Positions 16,563-24,093 of a DNA stretch of 64,000 nt are shown piece by piece. Under the pieces are notes generated by a model. The model did no database searches. It was not told the origin of the DNA and was given only the letters and a program-made list of their open reading frames with translations. Made by a program: the position numbers and the translations under genes. This DNA comes from Corynebacterium lizhenjunii (GTDB lineage Bacteria > Actinomycetota > Actinomycetes > Mycobacteriales > Mycobacteriaceae). The stretch lies in assembly GCF_011038655.2 (NCBI RefSeq), contig NZ_CP064954.1:124001-188000 (forward strand), given 5' to 3'. Numbering within the stretch: position 1 is the stretch's first letter; every line of letters starts with the position of its first letter.

Positions 16563-17773
16563 TTTTTTATATATTAGAGGCCCGCAAAGCCATTATGGAG
16601 GCTGCGCAGTCCCAGGGCGGCGAAGGCATTGCGGTGGTTGCGCCCGGTGCAGACCACCATGATCTCGCAGGGTATCCGATTATTGAGGTTGCAGATGCTA
16701 AGAACCCTTTGCTGGTGGCTCAGGCGCTTGCCGGGGTAGCGGAATCTTCACCGCAGCGACAAATGTGCATCGGTCTGGGCGATGACACCGCGCAGTGTGC
16801 CCTGATGGTCAATACGTTTTTTGGCTGGGAGGTGGAGCACCTTCCCAACTTCACGTCCTTGGAGAGCATGCGCGATAAGCACCGTTTGCGTTGCACCTTG
16901 GGGCCCGGGCACCGCCTCAATGGGCAGTTTTGGACTGTGTCTGCCGATGCCGCTGCCGCCACTTGCACTCCCGACGCCACTCCCACCAGCACGTCCGCAG
17001 TGGTAGTACAGTTGCTGGAATCCTGCCCTAATGGTGTCGTGCTCAAACCTAATCGTGGTTCTGGAAGTAGGGACGTGCTCACGGTGCGCGATAAGGCACA
17101 AGCACACTCCGTTGAGCTGACGGGGGAGAGCTTCCTGGCAGAGGAATTATTCTTCGGCCCCGAGTTTTCGGTGGAAGGCCTGAGCTGGGACGGCCAGTAC
17201 TTTCCACTGGTGGTTACGCAGAAAACTACGGGTGGGGCTACGGGCCTGGTGGAAACTGGCCAGCTGCAACCGGCGCGCATCGGCAAGCAAGAGACTATGG
17301 CGCTGTTTGCTGCGGCGGAGGAGGTGCTCGCGGCGGTAGGGTACCGCTTTGGGCTTTCACACATTGAGTTCATTCTGAGTGCCACCGGGCCGAAGCTGAT
17401 TGAAGCGCATGGGCGCGTGGGAGGGGACCGGATTGCGGATATGATGCGCTGGTCTATAGGGGCCACGGCTTTTGAGATTCTCTTCCAGACCTATGTGACT
17501 GGCCAAGGGCCGCAGCTTGCCGATGCCCCCGCCTGTCACCCGTCCCCGCAGGAGGCTGCCATCCGGTTTGTGGATATGACGGGGTGGAAGGGGACCGATG
17601 AGCAATGGCGCCAGCGGGTGGCCGCGTGCCCGGGGGTGCAGGAGGCGGTGGTGCTGAAACCTGCAGGGCAACGCGGGTTGATTGGGAAATCGGCCGACCG
17701 GCATGCGCACGTGCTGGTGGCGGGCGACGACGCTTCAGCGATTCTGCGCGCGGTGGAGGAGGCACTGGGCTAG
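16559..17773 (+). CDS. ATP-grasp ligase (L-amino acid ligase/BacD-like architecture)
   Basis: A 404-residue ATP-grasp enzyme. The N-terminal Rossmann-like domain (MIFYILEARKAIMEAAQ) is followed by the ATP-grasp core: GVVLKPNRGSGSRDVLTV (ATP-binding lysine), FLAEELFFGPEFSVEGLSWDG and HIEFILSATGPKLIEAHGRVGGDRI (Mg/ATP-binding Glu and Asn/Gly loop). This layout is seen in dipeptide ligases such as BacD and related amino-acid ligases, which join amino acids through acyl-phosphates. Overlaps the MFS stop by 4 bp; last gene of the operon. The LADAP codons at 17518 contain a copy of the recurrent motif. Substrates are unknown. Confidence 0.85.
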   Translation: MIFYILEARKAIMEAAQSQGGEGIAVVAPGADHHDLAGYPIIEVADAKNPLLVAQALAGVAESSPQRQMCIGLGDDTAQCALMVNTFFGWEVEHLPNFTSLESMRDKHRLRCTLGPGHRLNGQFWTVSADAAAATCTPDATPTSTSAVVVQLLESCPNGVVLKPNRGSGSRDVLTVRDKAQAHSVELTGESFLAEELFFGPEFSVEGLSWDGQYFPLVVTQKTTGGATGLVETGQLQPARIGKQETMALFAAAEEVLAAVGYRFGLSHIEFILSATGPKLIEAHGRVGGDRIADMMRWSIGATAFEILFQTYVTGQGPQLADAPACHPSPQEAAIRFVDMTGWKGTDEQWRQRVAACPGVQEAVVLKPAGQRGLIGKSADRHAHVLVAGDDASAILRAVEEALG

Positions 17774-17774
17774 G

Positions 17775-17808
17775 GTGTGCTGGGAACACTCTTCCCTATC
17801 CTTGGAGC
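17775..17808 (+). repeat. Repeat GTGTGCTGGG-AACAC ... CTTGGAG, copy 1
   Basis: A 34-bp stretch just after the ATP-grasp stop, closely matching 21363-21398. It contains a small inverted repeat GGGAA ... TTCCC. Both copies follow the last gene of an operon. Confidence 0.6.
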
Positions 17809-17890
17809 TTTAGGGTAATTTGCGTTAAAGCTCTCCAGGGGTAAAAATAAAGGCCGAGAAAGTGAGGACAAGGTCCCTCGCTATGAGTGG

Positions 17891-17938
17891 GGAAAGATCT
17901 GCAGGACAATTTGCGCCTTGTAGGTCTTTCCTCTTTTT
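17891..17938 (+). terminator. Terminator-like hairpin after ATP-grasp operon
   Basis: GGAAAGA (17891-17897) pairs with TCTTTCC (17925-17931), and inner ACAA pairs with TTGT around TTTGCGCC. CTCTTTTT follows. Confidence 0.6.
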
Positions 17939-17939
17939 C

Positions 17940-17957
17940 GGCCTAATTGCCTAATGG
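17940..17957 (+). repeat. 18-bp direct repeat, right copy
   Basis: GGCCTAATTGCCTAATGG, exact and same orientation as 9332-9349, about 8.6 kb away. It marks the right edge of the accessory block. Confidence 0.8.
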
Positions 17958-17970
17958 TCAAATGTTGACC
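17956..17970. promoter_or_regulatory. Palindrome GGTCAA-ATG-TTGACC
   Basis: A perfect 6-bp inverted repeat with a 3-bp spacer, overlapping the right direct repeat. Possible operator; regulator unknown. Confidence 0.35.
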
Positions 17971-18121
17971 ACCATCAGGATCTATTTCATGCGGAAACGC
18001 TGCCTCTAGCGCTTCCTCCGACAGCCGGACACGATTCCTTGGGTAAGGCGGGGGATCACCCCCGAATTTTGGTACCTATTCCCACCGCGCTTCCCGTGGT
18101 GTAATCTAACCCTGCCCTAAC

Positions 18122-18140
18122 TCAGGTTAGGCTTAGTTTA
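18122..18140. promoter_or_regulatory. DtxR/IdeR-like iron box
   Basis: TCAGGTTAGGCTTAGTTTA matches the DtxR consensus TTAGGTTAGSCTAACCTAA at 14 of 19 positions, by hand alignment. It lies 48 bp before the substrate-binding-protein start, so iron-dependent repression of the importer is likely. Confidence 0.7.
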
Positions 18141-18187
18141 CCCTTCTGAAGGGTCATTTTAAAGCACACAGGATGGAGTACGCACGT

Positions 18188-19465
18188 ATGTCTTTGCGTT
18201 TGGTAGGCAGTCCGCGGCGATGGACTGCAGCATTAAGTTCTTTGCTGGTGGCCGTGTCCCTGGCCGCCTGCTCCGGTGGGGCAGATTCGAGCTCTGCCAG
18301 CAGCGAATCCGCCTCTGGCCAGGCCACCTCCAGCCAAGCCATGAGCAGCGAGGCTGGCTCCAGCAGCGCCATGGCGGCAGGTGACGCCAAGGCCAACGGG
18401 AGCTTCCACGTCACCGACGTGGCCGGGCGCGACGTGGCTTTTGAGAAGCGCCCGGAGCGTATCTTGCTGGCAGAAGGCCGCGGACTCTTTGCCACCTCGC
18501 TGCTGGATAAGGATGAGCCGCTGCGCAACGTGGTAGCGGTGGGCAATGACTTCCACACCGCCGCACCGAGCTACGAGGCCAAGTTTGCGGAAGAAAACGC
18601 CGCTTACAAGGACCTGCCGCGGGTGGGCCACATTGCCAAGGGCGATGTCACGGTCGAAAACCTGCTGTCCTTCAACCCGGACGTAGTGGTGATGACCCTC
18701 GACCACAAGAAGGCCGCAGAATCCAATGGTTTTTTGGACAAGATGGATAAGGCGGGCCTGAAGTACGTGTTCACGGACTTTAGGCAAAAGCCCCTGGAGA
18801 ACACCCCGAAGTCCATTGAGGTCTACGGCAAGCTCTTTGACCGCGAGGACAAGGCTGCGGAGTACACGGAGTTCTACACCAAGAAGGTCGAAGAGATTTC
18901 CCAGCGTGCGGCGAAGCTCAAGGACAAGCCCACCACCTTCCTGTGGCGTGCTGCGGGCCTGAAGGACTGCTGTGCCACGGTCAAGGAATCCAACCTCGGC
19001 GACCTGGTGGTGGCTGCAGGTGGCACCAACCTTGCCGATTCCCTCTTGGACACCGAATCCGGTGACCTCACCCCAGAAAAGATCCTTGAGCAGAACCCTG
19101 AGCACATCATTGCCACCGGTGGATCCTGGGCCAAGAACCCAGACAAGCCCGAGGTCCTGCCGCACGTAGAACTCGGCTATGCCGCCACCCCAGAGCAAGC
19201 ATCAAAGACGCTGCAGGGCCTGCTGGCCACCCCCGGCTTTAGCGAGCTGCGCGCACCAAAGGAAGGCGACCTGCACGCGGTCTACCACCAGTTCTATGAC
19301 TCCCCGCTTAACGTCTTTGCCCTGGAACAATTTGCCGTGTGGCTGCACCCGGAGGAATTTAAGGACCTAGATCCGGAGGCGGACTTTGCCGCCTTCCACA
19401 AGCAGTGGCTGCCATTTGAACTCTCCGGCACCTTCTTTGCCACCCTGAATGGCTCCCACCGCTAA
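18188..19465 (+). CDS. Iron-siderophore ABC transporter substrate-binding lipoprotein
   Basis: Captures ferric siderophore (or heme-like ligand) outside the membrane. The 425-residue lipoprotein has a signal peptide and lipobox VSLAAC near residues 21-26, a long Ser/Ala-rich linker, then a FepB/TroA-like periplasmic-binding domain with VTDVAGRDVAFEKRPERILL at its start. I chose ATG 18188, with GGAG 9 bp upstream, over ATG 18173. It is followed by permease and ATPase genes. A DtxR-like box upstream suggests iron repression. Only one permease gene is present, so the permease probably works as a homodimer. Confidence 0.9.
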   Translation: MSLRLVGSPRRWTAALSSLLVAVSLAACSGGADSSSASSESASGQATSSQAMSSEAGSSSAMAAGDAKANGSFHVTDVAGRDVAFEKRPERILLAEGRGLFATSLLDKDEPLRNVVAVGNDFHTAAPSYEAKFAEENAAYKDLPRVGHIAKGDVTVENLLSFNPDVVVMTLDHKKAAESNGFLDKMDKAGLKYVFTDFRQKPLENTPKSIEVYGKLFDREDKAAEYTEFYTKKVEEISQRAAKLKDKPTTFLWRAAGLKDCCATVKESNLGDLVVAAGGTNLADSLLDTESGDLTPEKILEQNPEHIIATGGSWAKNPDKPEVLPHVELGYAATPEQASKTLQGLLATPGFSELRAPKEGDLHAVYHQFYDSPLNVFALEQFAVWLHPEEFKDLDPEADFAAFHKQWLPFELSGTFFATLNGSHR

Positions 19466-19506
19466 TGCGCAGGCCTGCTCACTGGCCTGCACAAAAGGAG
19501 GCAGCA

Positions 19507-20565
19507 ATGACTCAAACGCTTAATCAAGACGCGATTATTGCGCAGTATCGACGAGCCAGTGCCCGCAAGGTGGCCATCATTGCGACGCTGACTCTGGGAG
19601 CAGTGGTGGCCTTTGTGGTGGCTACGATCATTGGCCCAGTGGACTTAAGCGTGCGTGATGTCGCCCAGGGCATCTTCCGTCCGGATAGCGTGGATAGCAC
19701 CACCCGCACGGTGCTGTGGACTTTGCGTCTACCGGCATCGGCCATGGCGGTCCTCATTGGGGCATCGCTGTCACTATCCGGCGCCCACATGCAAACTATT
19801 TTGGACAACCCGCTGGCGGAGCCATTTACCCTAGGCATCTCGGCGGCCGCAGCCTTTGGAGGCGCTGCCTCCATCGTGCTGGGGTGGTCCTTAGTGTCGC
19901 ACCCGCAGTTTAATTTGGCGGCGGTGGCGTGGGCATCGGCCCTGCTGGCTGTGGCCATCGTGGCAGGTGCGGCGGTGTGGAAGTCCGCTAGTGCAGAGTC
20001 GATGATCCTGCTGGGCATCGCTCTGGTCTTCCTTTTCCAGGCCATGCTCTCGTTGCTGCAATACCGCGCCACCACTGAGGCCCTGCAACAAATTGTGTTT
20101 TGGACCATGGGGTCGCTGCAGCGCGCGAACTGGGCGGCCAATGGGATTATTGCGGCATCCCTAGCCCTGGCCATCCCGTTCACGGTGATTAACGGCTGGA
20201 AGCTCACCGCGCTGCGTCTGGGCGATGCTCGCGCCGCGGCACTGGGTGTTAATGTCACTCGCCTGCGGGTATCCACGCTGGTGGTGGCCTCTCTGCTGGC
20301 GGCCAGCGCGGTGGCCTTTGCCGGCATCATCGGCTTTGTGGGTCTGGTCGGCCCGCATGTTGCGCGCATGTTGGTGGGTGAGGACCAGCGCTACTTTGCC
20401 CCAGCTGCCATGGCTAGTGGCGCCATACTGTTGGCCGGGGCGCACGCAGTGTCTATCAGCATGGTTCCAGGCATTGCGATCCCGATTGGCATTATTACCG
20501 CCCTGGTGGGTGTGCCCTTCTTCGTGGGGCTGGTGCTCTTCCGCAAGCGCGGGGCTTGGGGGTAG
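19507..20565 (+). CDS. FecCD-family iron-siderophore permease
   Basis: Membrane subunit of the importer, 352 residues with about nine to ten helices. FecCD hallmarks are LRLPASAMAVLIGASLSLSG, NPLAEPFTLGIS and GIIGFVGLVGPHVARMLVGEDQR, which carries the ATPase-contacting loop. AAGGAGG lies 5 bp before the ATG. The gene is 41 bp after the binding protein and 3 bp before the ATPase. Confidence 0.93.
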   Translation: MTQTLNQDAIIAQYRRASARKVAIIATLTLGAVVAFVVATIIGPVDLSVRDVAQGIFRPDSVDSTTRTVLWTLRLPASAMAVLIGASLSLSGAHMQTILDNPLAEPFTLGISAAAAFGGAASIVLGWSLVSHPQFNLAAVAWASALLAVAIVAGAAVWKSASAESMILLGIALVFLFQAMLSLLQYRATTEALQQIVFWTMGSLQRANWAANGIIAASLALAIPFTVINGWKLTALRLGDARAAALGVNVTRLRVSTLVVASLLAASAVAFAGIIGFVGLVGPHVARMLVGEDQRYFAPAAMASGAILLAGAHAVSISMVPGIAIPIGIITALVGVPFFVGLVLFRKRGAWG

Positions 20566-20568
20566 GCG

Positions 20569-21324
20569 ATGTTAACCATTACAGATCTGCATGTCTCTTA
20601 TGGTCGACGCCAGGTTCTCCGCGGGATCAGCGCTGGCTGTGGTGAGCCCGGTACGGTCACCGGCCTCGTGGGACCCAATGCTGCCGGCAAGTCCACCCTG
20701 GTCAAAGCCGTTGCAGGGGTGTGTCCCATTGCCTCAGGCCAGGCCCAGGTGGAGCTCGACGGCACCGTGTTGAAGGGCCGGGCCCGCCAACGCGCACTGG
20801 GCTATGTGCCCCAGGATGTGCTCTCCAGCGCCAGTCTGACGGTCTTTGAGTCCGTGGTCATTTCTGCCCGCGGTGCCGTCGAGGACCCCTTGACCGCCAG
20901 TGCCGAGGCCCTGGAACGATTGGGCATAGCTGGCCTGGCGCAGCGCAGTGTGCGGGAACTCTCCGGCGGGCAGCGCCAGCTCGTGGCCGTGGCCCAGATG
21001 TTGGTGCGCCGTCCCCACGTGCTGCTGCTGGATGAGCCCACCTCCGCCCTGGACCTGCGCCACCAGGTTGAGCTGCTGCAGCTCACCCGCCAGGAAGTCC
21101 GCGAGCGTGACGCCGTGGCCCTGGTGGTCTTGCACGACCTCAACCTGGCTGCGCGGTACTGCGACCAATTGCTTGTGCTTGCCGATGGCCAGGTGGTCGA
21201 GCATGGCACTCCCGCCCAAGTCCTGCGGGCCGACCTGCTAGAACAGGTCTACGGCCTGCGGGCCCGCGTGCTCGATGATGAAGGTACACCCGTGGTGTGC
21301 CCCGTCGCCACGACGTGTGGGTAG
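20569..21324 (+). CDS. Iron-siderophore ABC transporter ATP-binding protein
   Basis: ATPase subunit of 251 residues. Walker A GPNAAGKST (about residues 35-43), Q-loop YVPQD, signature LSGGQRQLVAVAQ, Walker B VLLLDEPTSALDLRHQ and switch His in LVVLHDLNLAARYCD, all typical of FecE/FepC-type importers. Last gene of the operon; a repeat with a hairpin (21363) follows and may end transcription. Confidence 0.93.
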   Translation: MLTITDLHVSYGRRQVLRGISAGCGEPGTVTGLVGPNAAGKSTLVKAVAGVCPIASGQAQVELDGTVLKGRARQRALGYVPQDVLSSASLTVFESVVISARGAVEDPLTASAEALERLGIAGLAQRSVRELSGGQRQLVAVAQMLVRRPHVLLLDEPTSALDLRHQVELLQLTRQEVRERDAVALVVLHDLNLAARYCDQLLVLADGQVVEHGTPAQVLRADLLEQVYGLRARVLDDEGTPVVCPVATTCG

Positions 21325-21362
21325 TTTTTGGTACCACTTGCGAACTATTCGGGTGGGGCGTA

Positions 21363-21398
21363 GTGTGCTGGGGAACACGTTGTTCCCTATCTTTGGAG
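21363..21398 (+). repeat. Repeat GTGTGCTGGGGAACAC ... CTTTGGAG, copy 2
   Basis: Close match to 17775-17808 with two 1-bp length differences. Contains the stem GGGAACA-CGT-TGTTCCC, 38 bp after the ATPase stop, possibly terminator-associated. Confidence 0.6.
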
Positions 21399-21451
21399 TT
21401 GGTCATGAGGCTCTTTTGTCGCACGTTGTTGGCGGAGGACCTCAATACTAA

Positions 21452-22009
21452 ATGCTGAACTTCAATTTGGTGGACTTCATCCTCAATTTGCTTTTGCCCC
21501 TACTGGTTACATTTTTCGTGAGCTTTCCTTTGCTGGCGGCTACCAAGAGCCGAGGTGGTACTGCGGCCCTTAGGCGTGTGGAAAAGGTGTGCGCTGTCGC
21601 GTTCTTATGCGCGCTGGCTCCCCCGGCAATCTGGTTGAGTTGGAACCCTACTACCTCGCCAATGGAGACGTTAACGCAAATGGCACCTGGAGAATATCCG
21701 GAATGGCAAATTGCCGCGTGCGTTGTCACGTTGTGTCTGGCTTGTGGATCCTTGGGAGTAAGGCTGATTAATAGCAACACTGAACTGGTCCTGTCCTCTC
21801 TCATGGCGGGCCTGGGCTTTGCTGTGGCTTTTACCTTGGGTGCTGGATTTCCGGAGGTGACTTCGCAAGACGGGATTGGACAGCTACTGTGTTTCATTGG
21901 GGTTGGGGCGGGCACGTTCGTAATCAACCTGGGCGTGTGGGTGGTACGCTCCTACATCTGGAAGTGGCGGCAGCAACGCTCGCGTGGGCCGGCGAGCTCG
22001 CCACGCTAA
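21452..22009 (+). CDS. Hypothetical membrane protein
   Basis: A 185-residue protein with about four hydrophobic segments (near residues 7-29, 45-63, 85-105, 113-135, plus a weaker one near 143-165) and a basic C-terminal tail. No family recognised. GGAGG lies 12 bp before the ATG, rather far. The last 30 bp of the gene fall inside the 95-bp target duplication of the adjacent IS, so its C terminus (RGPASSPR) survives unchanged. Confidence 0.65.
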   Translation: MLNFNLVDFILNLLLPLLVTFFVSFPLLAATKSRGGTAALRRVEKVCAVAFLCALAPPAIWLSWNPTTSPMETLTQMAPGEYPEWQIAACVVTLCLACGSLGVRLINSNTELVLSSLMAGLGFAVAFTLGAGFPEVTSQDGIGQLLCFIGVGAGTFVINLGVWVVRSYIWKWRQQRSRGPASSPR

Positions 22010-22074
22010 TAGTGCTTCGGGTCAAGACACGCTAAGTCAAGACACGCTAAGACAAGACACGGCTAAGGATGAAA
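21980..22074 (+). repeat. Target-site duplication of the IS, left copy (95 bp)
   Basis: Matches 23750-23844 with one mismatch. It includes a 15-bp tandem motif (TCAAGACACGCTAAG) repeated about three times. It covers the stop of the upstream membrane protein and an orphan copy of the downstream gene's ribosome-binding site. Confidence 0.9.
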
Positions 22075-23749
22075 CCTGAGTTAGGTCAAATTGGTGTGGT
22101 TCGAATCATATTGACACGCTGACCTGCATGGTTGGGTCTGTGGTGTGCTGGTTTGTCTGACTAAGAGGGTGGTTGTGGGGGTGGGATTATGCTGTGGGGT
22201 ATGTCTCTGCCTCGTATCCGTACTGTTCCGACTGCCTCTGGGGCCACGGCTGTCCAGGTGATCTGGCGCTATGTTGACCGCAAACCGGTGCTCGACCACA
22301 TTGGATCGGCTCATAGCGATGAAGAATTAGCACTGCTTGTGGCCAAGGCGCAGCGTCTGATTGACGGTGACCAGTTGGCCTTCGATATTGACACCACAGG
22401 TGGTGTGGGCAATCGGGGTGCTACGGGGTCTGCTGATAGTCCATTTGCCATCACTAGCGAACGTGCTGGGTATCTTCTCGATGCTATTCGTGGCGCGTTT
22501 AGCGTGCTCGGGTTGGATACCGCCACTGGAGATGATCGTGTCTTCTATGACTTGGTGGCAGCGAGGATTATCTCACCAGGTTCGAAATTCGAATCAATCG
22601 AAACGCTAGAAGAAGTAGGCGTCCAATCAGCGTCCTACAGCACGATTCAGCGCCATCTGCCTGGGTATGCCACGGCAGAGTTTCTCGACAGGATCAGTGG
22701 CGCTCTTGCCTCGTATGCTGGTATTGGCCCCGGGGTGATTGTTCTCTACGATGTGACCACGCTGTACTTTGAAACAGATAAAGAAGCAGCTGCGCAAACC
22801 GGGTTTTCTAAAGAACGTCGGCTAGAGTCACAAATCACCGTTGGCATGCTCACTGATGCCACGGGTCTGCCGCTATCGATCGGGGCGTTTGAAGGAAACC
22901 GGGCAGAAACCCACACGATGCTACCGATGATTCAGCGCCTAGCCCAGGCCTACAACCTCGATGACATCACCGTAGTTGCAGATGCCGGAATGTTCTCCGC
23001 AGCCAATAAACAAGCCATCGTTGACGCAGGCCTGGGCTACATCCTTGGGACAAAGCAACGCGAGATCCCTGCCGTTATCAACTCCTGGCGCACACAACAC
23101 CCAGGCCAGGACTACACACACGGCCAAATCTGGAGCGCCGTGAACCCGGCCGGGGTGGATAAGCAAGATGGCAATGGTACTCGTTTAGTAACGTACTACC
23201 AGTACTCGCAGGACCGGGCGCGCCGAACGCTCAAAGGTGTAGCCGAGCAGGTCGCAAAAGCTGAGCGTGCTGTAGCTGGCACAGTGCCAGTGAAGCGAAA
23301 TCGGTATGTCAATCTCAAGGCACCACACAAGGCAGTCAATTACAAACTCGCCGAAAAGCACCGGGCACTGGCCGGGATAAAGGGATATGAGACCAACCGC
23401 CTGGATTTCACCGCAGAACAAGTCATTGATGCCTACCGGCGGTTATTCAAGATCGAGAAGTCATTCCGGATGGCGAAATCAGATTTGCAGGCCAGGCCAA
23501 TCTATCACCGCAAGAAAGACTCCATCGATGCCCATCTTGCAGTAGTAATGTGCGCAATGGCCTGCGGCCATGTTCTCGAACAGGCCACCGGTCTATCACT
23601 AAAGCGCCTGGTCCGGACACTGAAAAAGTACCGCTCAATCACCCTCAACATTAACGGCCAGACCGTCTACGCCCACGCCCCACTACCCGCCGATGTCAGC
23701 GAGCTCATCGAAAAGCTCCCAAAATCTGACTAAAATGACCTAACTCAGG
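22075..23749 (+). mobile_element. Insertion sequence, IS1634/IS1549-like
   Basis: A 1675-bp element with perfect 14-bp terminal inverted repeats (CCTGAGTTAGGTCA at 22075-22088; inverted at 23736-23749) and one transposase gene. The flanking 95-bp direct repeats are far longer than usual target duplications, but IS1634-family elements (IS1634, IS1549) are known for long variable duplications. A decayed relative lies at 46500-46873. Confidence 0.9.
22201..23733 (+). CDS. IS1634-family transposase
   Basis: DDE transposase of 510 residues. Likely catalytic aspartates lie in VIVLYDVTTLYFET and DDITVVADAGMFSAANKQA; the C-terminal part has YRRLFKIEKSFRMAKSDLQARPIYH, where the catalytic Glu of the IS4/IS1634-type Y-x-x-F-x-I-E-x-x-F motif is expected. 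I chose ATG 22201 (MSLPRIRTV) because the decayed homologue starts at the equivalent codon; ATG 22189 is in frame 4 codons earlier. The frame is intact, so the element may be active. Confidence 0.9.
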   Translation: MSLPRIRTVPTASGATAVQVIWRYVDRKPVLDHIGSAHSDEELALLVAKAQRLIDGDQLAFDIDTTGGVGNRGATGSADSPFAITSERAGYLLDAIRGAFSVLGLDTATGDDRVFYDLVAARIISPGSKFESIETLEEVGVQSASYSTIQRHLPGYATAEFLDRISGALASYAGIGPGVIVLYDVTTLYFETDKEAAAQTGFSKERRLESQITVGMLTDATGLPLSIGAFEGNRAETHTMLPMIQRLAQAYNLDDITVVADAGMFSAANKQAIVDAGLGYILGTKQREIPAVINSWRTQHPGQDYTHGQIWSAVNPAGVDKQDGNGTRLVTYYQYSQDRARRTLKGVAEQVAKAERAVAGTVPVKRNRYVNLKAPHKAVNYKLAEKHRALAGIKGYETNRLDFTAEQVIDAYRRLFKIEKSFRMAKSDLQARPIYHRKKDSIDAHLAVVMCAMACGHVLEQATGLSLKRLVRTLKKYRSITLNINGQTVYAHAPLPADVSELIEKLPKSD

Positions 23750-23844
23750 TCGCGTGGGCCGGCGAGCTCGCCACGCTAATAGTGCTTCGGGTCAAGACAC
23801 GCTAAGTCAAGACACGCTAAGTCAAGACACGGCTAAGGATGAAA
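23750..23844 (+). repeat. Target-site duplication of the IS, right copy (95 bp)
   Basis: Second copy of 21980-22074, one mismatch. It keeps AAGGA in place for the downstream gene at 23848. Confidence 0.9.
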
Positions 23845-23847
23845 CAC

Positions 23848-24051
23848 ATGGCTAAATCAGACAATCTGCGCGTCAGTTATCCCGGTGTGATTGCTGGGGC
23901 CATCCTAGGCGGGGTCATGGCCCTGGCTACGGGAACCTGGTGGTGGCTGCTGGTGGGGCTAGCCCTGGGATTGGCGGCGCTGCCCCTGGTGCGGCGAGCG
24001 CCTGATCCGGGTAAGTCCCGTAAGCACTGGGATGACAACTTCCGGGACTGA
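23848..24051 (+). CDS. Small two-helix membrane protein
   Basis: A 67-residue protein, MAKSDNLRVSYPGVIAGAILGG..., with two adjacent hydrophobic stretches separated by TGTWWW and a charged C-terminal tail (RRAPDPGKSRKHWDDNFRD). I do not recognise the family. AAGGA is about 10 bp upstream of ATG 23848; ATG 23839 is too close to it. Its ribosome-binding site lies in the right copy of the IS target duplication, so the insertion should not have disturbed translation. Confidence 0.65.
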   Translation: MAKSDNLRVSYPGVIAGAILGGVMALATGTWWWLLVGLALGLAALPLVRRAPDPGKSRKHWDDNFRD

Positions 24052-24093
24052 GTTTGTGGGTTCCCGGGGACTAGGACCGCGGTCCCTCCCGGA

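Larger units (their letters stand above)
17774..18187. other. Spacer between accessory operon and iron transporter
   Basis: About 410 bp without genes. It contains the short repeat at 17775, a terminator hairpin (17891-17938), the right 18-bp direct repeat (17940-17957), a 15-bp operator-like palindrome (17956-17970) and a DtxR-like box (18122-18140). Confidence 0.6.

Noticed and set aside
14090..18108. 15-bp sequence CCCGTGGTGTAATCT shared by the ABC-F 3' end (about 14094) and the iron-transporter upstream region (about 18095)
   Set aside because: One copy is coding and the other is promoter-like; no extended similarity around them, so it may be coincidence.
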